A stretch of DNA of 22,849 nucleotides, taken from contig JAVBPB010000059.1 in NCBI GenBank assembly GCA_031549965.1, positions 1 through 22,849 of the forward strand, written 5' to 3'. The notes under the pieces are model-generated. The model did not search any database. It was not told the DNA's origin and was given only the letters and a program-made list of their open reading frames with translations. The stretch is from JAVBPB01 sp031549965. GTDB taxonomy: Bacteria; Bacillota; Clostridia; Lachnospirales; Lachnospiraceae. Position 1 is the stretch's first letter. Each line of letters begins with the position of its first letter. The position numbers and the translations under genes are program-made. This document shows positions 5,719 through 13,064 of this stretch, one piece after another.

Positions 5719-7806
5719 ATGAACAAAAGTTTTTCAATGGAATTAGCAGGAAGAACCCTAAGGGTAGATATAGGAAGAGTGGCAGCACAAGCTAATGGTG
5801 CAGCACTTATGCATTATGGAGATACAGTTGTTTTATCCACAGCAGTAGCTTCAGACAAACCAAGAGAAGGAATAGACTTCTTTCCATTAAGTGTAGAATA
5901 TGAAGAAAAATTATACGCTGTAGGAAAAATCCCTGGAGGATTCATTAAAAGAGAAGGAAAGGCATCAGAAAATGCAATATTAACATCAAGAGTAATTGAC
6001 CGTCCAATGAGGCCATTATTTCCAAAAGATTATAGAAACGATGTAACTCTAAACAACTTAGTTATGTGTGTTGATCAAGATTGTAGCCCAGAACTTACAG
6101 CTATGTTAGGTTCAGCTATTGCAACAGCAGTTTCAGATATTCCATTTGACGGACCAACATCATCTACAATGGTAGGTATGGTTGATGGAGAGCTAGTATT
6201 TAATCCAACAAGTTCTCAAAGGGAACGTTCAACATTAACACTTACAGTAGCATCAACCCGTGATAAGGTTATAATGATTGAAGCTGGTGCATACGAAATA
6301 CCAGAAGATAAAATGATTGAAGCTATTTTTGCAGCGCATGAATTAAATCAGGAAGTAATTAAATTTATTGATACAATTGTAGCAGAAGTAGGAAAAGAAA
6401 AACATGAATATATAAGCTGTGATGTACCACAAGATTTATATGACGACATGGTTTCATTTATTACTAATGAAGCAATGGAAGATGCAGTATTTACTGATGA
6501 AAAGCAAGTAAGAGAAGGTAATATCAGAGAAATAAAAGATAAATTAGAGACTCATTTTGAAGAAGTAAATCCAGATTGGATTCCATTTATAGATGAGGCA
6601 ATATATAAATTTGAAAAGAAGACCGTTCGTAAGATGATCTTAAAGGATAAAAAGCGTCCTGACGGAAGAGCAATAGATCAAATCAGAAAACTTAGTGCAG
6701 AAATAGACATACTTCCAAGAACACATGGTTCAGGAATGTTTACACGTGGACAAACTCAGGTTTTAACTATTACAACCCTTGGTGCATTAGCAGAAATTCA
6801 AAAGCTTGATGGAATAGATGAATTAGAAAAGACAAAAAGATATATGCATCACTATAATTTCCCATCATACTCAGTTGGAGAAACAAAACCATCAAGAGGA
6901 CCTGGAAGACGTGAAATAGGACATGGAGCATTAGCAGAAAAAGCATTAGTACCAGTTCTTCCAACAGAAGAAGAATTCCCATATGCAATTCGTACAGTTT
7001 CTGAAATATTAGAATCAAACGGTTCAACATCACAAGGTTCAATATGTGCTTCAACTTTGTCATTAATGGCAGCAGGAGTACCTATAAAGAGACCAGTTGC
7101 AGGTATTTCAGTAGGATTAGTAACCGGTGAATCAGATGATGATTACATCATACTTACAGATATACAAGGACTTGAGGATTTCTTTGGAGATATGGACTTT
7201 AAAGTTGCAGGAACTCACGAAGGTATAACAGCAATACAAATGGATATTAAAATTCATGGATTAACCAGAGAAATAATAGAAAAAGCAATCTATCAGACAA
7301 AGAAAGCAAGAACTTATATATTAGATGATATTATGACTCCTTGCATTAGTAAACCAAGAGAAGAAGTAAATAAATATGCACCAAAGATTGTTCAAATAAA
7401 AATAGATCCTGATAAGATTAGTGAAGTAATCGGAAAACAAGGAAAAACTATTAACAAGATTATAGATGAAACAGGTGTTAAAATTGATATATCTGAAGAT
7501 GGAGCAGTATCAATCCTTGGAGTTGAAGCTGAGTCTATTGAAAAAGCAATCAGCATAATAAAAATGATTACTCAAGAAATTGAAACAGGTCAAGTATATA
7601 CAGGAAAAGTTGTGAGAATAATGCAGTTTGGTGCATTTGTTGAACTTGCTCCAAACAAGGATGGAATGGTTCATATCTCAAAACTTGCCAAAGAAAGAGT
7701 AAATAAGGTAGAAGATGTAGTAAATATTGGTGATGTTGTAAAAGTAAAAGTACTTGAAGTGGACAAAATGGGCAGAATAAACTTAAGTATTAAAGATGTG
7801 GAATAA
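5719..7806 (+). CDS. pnp: Polyribonucleotide nucleotidyltransferase (PNPase)
   Basis: PNPase degrades RNA 3' to 5' by phosphorolysis and works in mRNA turnover as a ring-shaped trimer. The 695-residue length is normal. Domains in order: RNase PH-like domain 1 (about 10-140), an all-helical linker, RNase PH-like domain 2 from KRPDGRAID (about 311) containing the catalytic GDMDFKVAGT (about 490-499), a KH domain with the VIGKQGKTINK loop (about 570-580), and an S1 domain from YTGKVVRIMQFGAFVEL (about 626) to the end. The ATG at 5719 has AAAGGAG upstream. The gene follows rpsO after a terminator and a long hairpin, so it probably has some independent control. Nothing is missing. Confidence 0.99.
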   Translation: MNKSFSMELAGRTLRVDIGRVAAQANGAALMHYGDTVVLSTAVASDKPREGIDFFPLSVEYEEKLYAVGKIPGGFIKREGKASENAILTSRVIDRPMRPLFPKDYRNDVTLNNLVMCVDQDCSPELTAMLGSAIATAVSDIPFDGPTSSTMVGMVDGELVFNPTSSQRERSTLTLTVASTRDKVIMIEAGAYEIPEDKMIEAIFAAHELNQEVIKFIDTIVAEVGKEKHEYISCDVPQDLYDDMVSFITNEAMEDAVFTDEKQVREGNIREIKDKLETHFEEVNPDWIPFIDEAIYKFEKKTVRKMILKDKKRPDGRAIDQIRKLSAEIDILPRTHGSGMFTRGQTQVLTITTLGALAEIQKLDGIDELEKTKRYMHHYNFPSYSVGETKPSRGPGRREIGHGALAEKALVPVLPTEEEFPYAIRTVSEILESNGSTSQGSICASTLSLMAAGVPIKRPVAGISVGLVTGESDDDYIILTDIQGLEDFFGDMDFKVAGTHEGITAIQMDIKIHGLTREIIEKAIYQTKKARTYILDDIMTPCISKPREEVNKYAPKIVQIKIDPDKISEVIGKQGKTINKIIDETGVKIDISEDGAVSILGVEAESIEKAISIIKMITQEIETGQVYTGKVVRIMQFGAFVELAPNKDGMVHISKLAKERVNKVEDVVNIGDVVKVKVLEVDKMGRINLSIKDVE

Positions 7807-7842
7807 AAGGTTTATTAATAAAGTTTAGTTAAATAAAATATT

Positions 7843-7889
7843 AAAGCTACACAAAAGCTAGTTAATGAAGCTTATGTGTAGCTTTTTTT
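7843..7889 (+). terminator. Intrinsic terminator after pnp
   Basis: AAAGCTACAC (7843-7852) pairs with GTGTAGCTTT (7876-7885), and the T-run reaches 7889. It ends the rpsO-pnp region. Confidence 0.87.
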
Positions 7890-7974
7890 ATTGAGGTCGG
7901 TTTTAAAAATTCCTTAATGTAGGCTGTGAATAATAACTTTGAAATTAAAATTATAAAAAAATTAAAAAAAGGTA

Positions 7975-8005
7975 TTGACATTCACGCTACGTAAAGGTAT
8001 ATACT
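7975..8005 (+). promoter_or_regulatory. MerR-type promoter with 19-bp spacer, autoregulatory
   Basis: A perfect TTGACA (7975-7980) and TATACT (8000-8005) are separated by exactly 19 bases, the overlong spacer that MerR-family activators correct by untwisting the DNA. The spacer holds a dyad-like core around TACGTA (7988-7993). It lies 22 bases before the start codon of the MerR-family gene, so the regulator very likely activates itself when its ligand binds. Confidence 0.75.
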
Positions 8006-8027
8006 AGCAATATCAGGAGGTGACAAG

Positions 8028-8786
8028 ATGGAATATACAATACAAAAGCTAAGCAATATGGCTTCGGTAAGCACCAGAACATTAAGGTATTATGATGAAA
8101 TAGGAATCCTAAAGCCGGCAAGGATTAATTCTTCAGGTTATCGAATATATGGGCAAAAAGAAATTGACAGACTTCAACAAATTTTATTTTATAGAGAATT
8201 AGATATAAGTCTTGACAGCATAAAAAAGATTGTAACAGCACCATCTTTTGATGGTAAGAAAGCGTTACAAGAGCATCGGTTAAAACTTCTTGAAAAAAGA
8301 GAACAATTAAACGTATTGATTGCAAATGTAGAAAAAACAATTGCATTAACAGAAGGGAGAATTACTATGAGTAATAAAGAAAAATTTGAAGGTTTTAAAA
8401 AGAACTTAGTTGAAGATAACGAGAAAAAATACGGTAAGGAAATTAGAGAAAAATACGGTGAAGATACTGTAAATAAGTCAAATCAAAAACTAATGAATAT
8501 GTCAGAAAAAGAACATGAGGAAGTTACAAAGCTTTCTAATGAATTAATGGAAACATTGCATGAAGCATATAAAACGGGAGATCCAGCAGGTGAATTAGGT
8601 CAAAAGGTTGCCGATTTACACAAACAATGGTTATGTTATTATTGGGATTCTTATTCAAAAGAAGCACATGCAGGACTTGGACAAATGTATGTTGATGATG
8701 AAAGATTCACAGCATATTATGACGAGAAACAGCCAGGAACAGCAAAATTTTTAAGGGATGCTATTTTAATATATACTGGGGTATAA
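8028..8786 (+). CDS. MerR-family regulator with TipAS effector-binding domain (TipA-like)
   Basis: The 252-residue protein has a MerR DNA-binding head (1-75: KLSNMASVSTRTLRYYDEIG, then LKPARINSSGYRIY), a long dimerisation helix (about 75-112) and a C-terminal TipAS domain (about 120-250: YGKEIREKYGEDTVNKSN, LADLHKQW-like VADLHKQWLCYYW, and a final GTAKFLRDAILIYTG). In Streptomyces, TipA binds thiopeptide antibiotics and related multidrug compounds and activates its own promoter. AGGAGG sits 8-9 bases before ATG 8028. The 19-bp-spacer promoter supports autoactivation. It is a monocistronic unit with a terminator; no resistance gene is attached. An in-frame internal start at 8367 could give a separate TipAS form. 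Confidence 0.93.
   Translation: MEYTIQKLSNMASVSTRTLRYYDEIGILKPARINSSGYRIYGQKEIDRLQQILFYRELDISLDSIKKIVTAPSFDGKKALQEHRLKLLEKREQLNVLIANVEKTIALTEGRITMSNKEKFEGFKKNLVEDNEKKYGKEIREKYGEDTVNKSNQKLMNMSEKEHEEVTKLSNELMETLHEAYKTGDPAGELGQKVADLHKQWLCYYWDSYSKEAHAGLGQMYVDDERFTAYYDEKQPGTAKFLRDAILIYTGV
8352..8369 (+). promoter_or_regulatory. Internal ribosome binding site and start for a short TipAS-like form
   Basis: Inside the MerR gene, GAAGGGAG (8352-8359) stands 7 bases before an in-frame ATG at 8367 (codon 114), exactly between the dimerisation helix and the TipAS domain. Translation from here would give a 139-residue ligand-binding domain alone. In Streptomyces lividans, tipA makes both TipAL and the shorter TipAS from an internal start, the latter acting as a drug-sequestering protein. 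Confidence 0.5.
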
Positions 8787-8804
8787 TAATTTTATAAATA
8801 GAAA

Positions 8805-8838
8805 TTGGACTGATGCATTATGCAAAGGTCCTTTTTTT
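8805..8838 (+). terminator. Intrinsic terminator after the tipA-like gene
   Basis: GGAC (8807-8810) pairs with GTCC (8828-8831), with an inner TGCA/TGCA stem, followed by seven T residues (8832-8838). Confidence 0.7.
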
Positions 8839-8929
8839 ATAATTTTTAAAATAAGATTAAGGAAAGTTAAAAAAATGACGATATATTTAATAGAATATTG
8901 TACCAAAATAAAAATAAGAGGAAATTAAA

Positions 8930-9859
8930 ATGGATTTTAAAGAACTGCTGGATTTACAATTAATGATTTTTTTATTAATGGGAATTGGAGCTGTACTAAA
9001 AAAAATCAATATAATTACAGAGCAAGGAGCAGATATGCTCACGAACTTAGTACTATACTTATTTTTACCTTGTAGTATAATAAAGTCTTTTGATATTAAG
9101 TTTGATAAAAGTATATTATATATGTGTTTAATAGTAATAACTATATCTTGTGTGATTCAGTGTATGTGTACTTTTTTAAATAGGATATTATATAATAAAG
9201 TTCCTAAAGAACAAAGAGTTGTATTACAATATGCAACAGTATGTTCTAATGCAGGATTATTGGGTAATCCCGTTGCAGTGGAAATGTTTGGTTCTATGGG
9301 ACTATTATATGCATCAATATACTTAATACCACAAAGAATAGTTATGTGGTCAGCAGGGTTATCGTATTTTACCAATATATCAGATAAAAAAGAGATAATA
9401 AAAAGAGTATGTACTCATCCTTGTATTATATCTGTTGTATTTGGTTTGTGTATGATGATTTTTAATATTCAATTACCCCAATTTATAGATAATACTATTA
9501 TAAGTCTTGGTTCTTGCACGACTGCAACCTCAATGATATTAATTGGTACTATTTTGGCGGGTGTTAATTTAAAAACTGTAATAACAAAAACAACATTAAA
9601 GTATTCTTTTATAAGGTTAATATTAATACCAATTATGGTTTTTATTGTATGTTATATCCTTAAAATTAACTCATTAGTTATGGGTGTTTCAGTAATATTG
9701 GCAGCAATGCCTGCTGGAAGCACTACAGTAATATTAGCAAACAAATATAATGGGGATTCAATATTTGCAACTAAATGCGTTTTACTTACTACAGCATTAT
9801 CCATGATAATAATACCGATATGGAGAATAATGCTTGTTTTAGTTGAAGCAATAATGTAA
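8930..9859 (+). CDS. AEC (auxin efflux carrier) family permease
   Basis: This 309-residue hydrophobic protein has about ten membrane segments in two similar halves, the layout of the AEC family, which moves small organic acids such as malate, malonate or related compounds across the cytoplasmic membrane. Family signs are LLMGIGAVLKKINIITEQGA near the N-terminus, NLVLYLFLPCSIIKSF, the conserved VCSNAGLLGNPVAVEMFG at about 104-121, and the second-half AAMPAGSTTVILANKYN. GAGG lies 10 bases before ATG 8930. It stands alone between two terminators or promoters, so the context does not reveal the substrate. Confidence 0.9.
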   Translation: MDFKELLDLQLMIFLLMGIGAVLKKINIITEQGADMLTNLVLYLFLPCSIIKSFDIKFDKSILYMCLIVITISCVIQCMCTFLNRILYNKVPKEQRVVLQYATVCSNAGLLGNPVAVEMFGSMGLLYASIYLIPQRIVMWSAGLSYFTNISDKKEIIKRVCTHPCIISVVFGLCMMIFNIQLPQFIDNTIISLGSCTTATSMILIGTILAGVNLKTVITKTTLKYSFIRLILIPIMVFIVCYILKINSLVMGVSVILAAMPAGSTTVILANKYNGDSIFATKCVLLTTALSMIIIPIWRIMLVLVEAIM

Positions 9860-9907
9860 ATATAAAGACAAAAAATTGGAAAAGATTGTTGAAAATGTTA
9901 AATTTTA

Positions 9908-9937
9908 TTGACAGTAATACAATATATAAGGTATTAT
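9908..9937 (+). promoter_or_regulatory. Sigma-A-like promoter of the flagellin gene
   Basis: TTGACA (9908-9913) and TATTAT (9932-9937) are 18 bases apart and lie 47 bases before the flagellin ATG. I see no sigma-D (FliA) type TAAA-N15-GCCGATAT sequence in this interval, which would be the usual arrangement for flagellin. Confidence 0.55.
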
Positions 9938-9984
9938 GTAAATATATATATTAAAATAAAGAAATTAACAAGTGGAGGTATGTT

Positions 9985-11367
9985 ATGATAATTAGCCACA
10001 ATTTATTAGCAATGAATGCAAATCGTAACGCTGAAAATAATTCAAAAACAATGTCGACATCATACCAGAAACTGGGTTCTGGATATAGAATAAATAAAGC
10101 TGCTGATGATGTAGCAGGTCTTACTATTTCTGAATCAATGAGAGGACAAATAAGAGGACTTGATACTGCTTCATCAAACGTACAAAATGGGCTGAATATG
10201 TTTCAAGTAGCAGAAGGCGGTATGAATGAAATACATAGCATTTTGCATAGAATGAGGGAGTTGGCAGTACAATGTGTCAATGATACAATAACAGATGAGG
10301 ATAGAGATACTGTACAAAAAGAGATTAAACAATTAAATGATGGAATTCAATCAATTGCCAGAGAAACTGAATTTAATACAATAGAGGTATTAGGAGGAGG
10401 GGAATTTGTAGTTGAGCAGCCCCCTATATCAACTAATATATATAAGAGTGTTTATAATTTAAACAGTACAAATATGTCTTCATTTTTTTCAAATGTTGCA
10501 ATATGGAATAACAATACAGCAGATGGAATTAACTTTATGATTGGAAATTTGCCGGAAATAAGTTTTGGCAGTTTTTATGGAACCCCTCAAACTACTACAG
10601 CAAAGAGACTAGATCATTATATAATAGATGTTATGCCAAATTTTCAAAATTTTCTAAGAACTCAGATGTACGATGATTATTCTAATCCAAGTACATTAAG
10701 ATTAGATAGTGCAAAAACATTTGCTAACGTATTATCAGAGGCATTTAATAAAGGAATTGATGATGTAAATAATATGAATACAAGCGTTACTTATCCTTAT
10801 TTACAGGGAATTGTTGATGTTGATCCAGTTGGTAATGTAAGTTTTAGTTTAGTTTCATTAGATGGAAGTTCACTTTGGTTTGATGGTTGTTCACCGCTTC
10901 CAAGTAATTCATTAGGTCATGATTTCTTTCATGTTAATTGTAGTTCTGTAAGTGATTTTAGAAAAGTTGAACAGAATTCTTTTTGGATACAAAGTGGTGC
11001 TAATATGGAACAAGCACAAAATTATAGTATAAGAACAATGAAAACAGAAAGTATAGGTATAAGAGGAGCCAGCGTTAAAACAATTAAAAGGGCTGAAGAG
11101 TTACTAGAACGATGCGATAGTGCAATTGAATTTGTTAGTAACGAAAGAGCAAATATCGGATCTATAGTAAATAGATTAGAACATCAAAATACAAATGCAC
11201 AAAATGGTTCAGAAAATCTTCAAAGCTCAGAATCAATTATTAGAGATACAAATATGGCGTCGGAAATAACCAGCTTATCAAGGAGTCGAATTTTATTACA
11301 GGCTTCACAAGCTATGATTACACAAGCGAATAGTTTACCTCAAGGTGTATTAAAGCTATTACAATAA
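9985..11367 (+). CDS. Flagellin with an unrecognised central domain
   Basis: Flagellin is the exported subunit of the flagellar filament. The 460-residue protein has the conserved helical ends: residues 1-135 (MIISHNLLAMNANR, YQKLGSGYRINKAADDVAGL, MRELAVQ) and 346-460 (RGASVKTIKRAEELLERCD, SQAMITQANSLPQGVLKLLQ). Between them, about 140-345, is a roughly 205-residue surface region with aromatic-rich, beta-prone sequence, two Cys (in FDGCSPLP and VNCSSVSDF) and no HExxH or other enzyme motif that I can see. There is no signal peptide, as expected for type III export. GGAGG precedes ATG 9985. No other flagellar gene is near, so it is a scattered flagellin copy, with its own promoter and terminator. 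Confidence 0.95.
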   Translation: MIISHNLLAMNANRNAENNSKTMSTSYQKLGSGYRINKAADDVAGLTISESMRGQIRGLDTASSNVQNGLNMFQVAEGGMNEIHSILHRMRELAVQCVNDTITDEDRDTVQKEIKQLNDGIQSIARETEFNTIEVLGGGEFVVEQPPISTNIYKSVYNLNSTNMSSFFSNVAIWNNNTADGINFMIGNLPEISFGSFYGTPQTTTAKRLDHYIIDVMPNFQNFLRTQMYDDYSNPSTLRLDSAKTFANVLSEAFNKGIDDVNNMNTSVTYPYLQGIVDVDPVGNVSFSLVSLDGSSLWFDGCSPLPSNSLGHDFFHVNCSSVSDFRKVEQNSFWIQSGANMEQAQNYSIRTMKTESIGIRGASVKTIKRAEELLERCDSAIEFVSNERANIGSIVNRLEHQNTNAQNGSENLQSSESIIRDTNMASEITSLSRSRILLQASQAMITQANSLPQGVLKLLQ

Positions 11368-11373
11368 TAAATA

Positions 11374-11407
11374 ATAATAAGGCAGTCTTTTATGACTGCC
11401 TTATTAT
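11374..11407. terminator. Strong hairpin terminator after flagellin
   Basis: A perfect 14-bp stem joins 11374-11387 (AATAATAAGGCAGTC core) with 11394-11407 (GACTGCCTTATTAT) around a 6-base loop, 7 bases after the flagellin stop. The T-tract is short and lies in the stem's 3' arm. Confidence 0.7.
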
Positions 11408-11459
11408 GTTATAGTAAATTTAGTATATATTAAAAAATAACAATGGAAAGGCAGATTAT

Positions 11460-12938
11460 ATGGGAAAATATATTATGGCACTGGATCAAGGCACCACAAG
11501 TTCAAGATGCATTGTATTTAATAAAGAGGGCAAAATAATCAGTAAAGCACAGAAAGAATTTACACAAATATATAGAAAACCAGGATGGGTGGAACATAAT
11601 CCTAATGAAATATTATCATCACAGTTAAGTGTTATAGCCGAAGTAAAGGCAAGAGCTTCAATAAATGCAGAAGATATTGAGTCAATTGGAATAACTAACC
11701 AAAGAGAAACTACGATAGTATGGAATAAGCATACGGGAGAACCTGTATATAATGCCATTGTATGGCAGTGCAGAAGAACTTCAGATATAGTTGAAGACTT
11801 AAAAAGAAAAGGTTTTGATAAAAAAATAAAAGAAAAAACGGGACTAATTATTGATGCTTATTTTTCAGCAACAAAGATAAAATGGATTTTGGATAATGTT
11901 GAAGGAGCATGGGAAGAAGCTAAAAAGGGCGATTTATTATTTGGTACAGTGGATACATGGCTTATATGGAAGCTGACAAAAGGAAAAACTTTTGCAACAG
12001 ATTATACCAATGCATCAAGAACAATGCTATATAACATTCATGAATTAAAATGGGATGATGAAATTTTAAATGAATTAAATATTCCAAAAAGCATGCTTCC
12101 AGAAGTTAAAAATTCAAGTGATTTGTATGGGTATGCAGAAAGCAGTATTATAGGTTCAAACACGCCAATTACTGGTGTTGCCGGTGATCAGCAGGCGGCA
12201 TTATTTGGTCAATGCTGTTTTAATAAAGGAGAAGCAAAAAATACTTATGGGACAGGCTGTTTTTTATTAATGAATACAGGGAAAACGGCGGTTGAATCAA
12301 AACATGGATTGCTTACGACCATAGGAATAGGAATAAATGGAAAAATCGAGTATGCATTAGAAGGAAGTGTTTTTGTTGCAGGAGCTGCAATACAATGGCT
12401 TAGGGATGAACTTGGTTTAATTAAAACATCACAAGAAACAGAATCTTTTGCAAATTCTGTAAAAGATACAAATGGAGTATATGTAGTACCTGCATTTACA
12501 GGTTTAGGTGCTCCATACTGGGATCAATATGCCAGAGGTGCAATACTTGGACTTACAAGAGGGGTTAAAAAGGAGCATATAATAAGAGCAACGCTGGAAT
12601 CTTTAGCATATCAAACTGTTGATGTATTAAAAGCCATGGAAGAAGATTCTAATATAAGATTAAAAGAGCTAAAGGTGGATGGAGGAGCAAGTGCCAATAA
12701 CTTTATTATGCAGTTTCAATCAGATATTTTAGGTGCATATGTAAAGAGACCTAACGTAATTGAAACTACAGCACTTGGTGCAGCTTATCTTGCAGGATTG
12801 TATACTGGTTACTGGACAGATAAAGAACATATTAAAGATAATTGGTCAATTTCAAAGGAATTTACACCTGATATGGGAGTACAAGAGAGGGAAATACTTC
12901 TTGAGGGATGGAAAAAGGCTGTAAATAGAATCAGGTAA
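11460..12938 (+). CDS. glpK: Glycerol kinase
   Basis: GlpK phosphorylates glycerol to sn-glycerol 3-phosphate with ATP in the cytosol. The 492 residues match the family length. FGGY-kinase motifs in order: MALDQGTTSSRCIVFN (6-21, phosphate loop), NQRETTIVWNK and AIVWQCRRT, GTVDTWLIWKLT, GVAGDQQAALFGQ with the catalytic Asp at about 243, YGTGCFLLMNTG, APYWDQYARGAILGLTRG and VDGGASANNFIMQFQSDI (about 402-420). GGAAAGG lies before ATG 11460. In many Firmicutes GlpK is activated by HPr phosphorylation of a His in an HFYG-like loop before GDQQ; here that loop reads YAESSIIGSNTPI and has no His. glpF and glpD are not adjacent. Confidence 0.98.
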   Translation: MGKYIMALDQGTTSSRCIVFNKEGKIISKAQKEFTQIYRKPGWVEHNPNEILSSQLSVIAEVKARASINAEDIESIGITNQRETTIVWNKHTGEPVYNAIVWQCRRTSDIVEDLKRKGFDKKIKEKTGLIIDAYFSATKIKWILDNVEGAWEEAKKGDLLFGTVDTWLIWKLTKGKTFATDYTNASRTMLYNIHELKWDDEILNELNIPKSMLPEVKNSSDLYGYAESSIIGSNTPITGVAGDQQAALFGQCCFNKGEAKNTYGTGCFLLMNTGKTAVESKHGLLTTIGIGINGKIEYALEGSVFVAGAAIQWLRDELGLIKTSQETESFANSVKDTNGVYVVPAFTGLGAPYWDQYARGAILGLTRGVKKEHIIRATLESLAYQTVDVLKAMEEDSNIRLKELKVDGGASANNFIMQFQSDILGAYVKRPNVIETTALGAAYLAGLYTGYWTDKEHIKDNWSISKEFTPDMGVQEREILLEGWKKAVNRIR

Positions 12939-12978
12939 AAATATCTATAATATTTATGAGTAGCTCAATTGTTAAAGA

Positions 12979-13035
12979 AAAATTTCATACACCATATAGT
13001 TGAATAAAAACAAATTATACGATGTATGAAATTTT
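12979..13035 (-). terminator. 13-bp inverted repeat between convergent glpK and GH3 genes
   Basis: AAAATTTCATACA (12979-12991) and TGTATGAAATTTT (13023-13035) are perfect complements around a 31-base loop. Read on the minus strand, the stem runs into TTTTTCTTT, so it best serves as the terminator of the glycosidase gene; for glpK the tail is A/T-mixed. The loop is long for an intrinsic terminator. Confidence 0.6.
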
Positions 13036-13064
13036 AATGATAAAAATGTTATTATATTTGTATG

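Noticed and set aside
6770..7063. Minus-strand 97-codon frame inside pnp
   Set aside because: Lies fully within the intact pnp gene and reads as low-complexity Leu/Phe/Met; a shadow frame.
9860..9984. Sigma-D promoter for flagellin
   Set aside because: No TAAA-N15-GCCGATAT-like sequence could be found; only a sigma-A-type pair.
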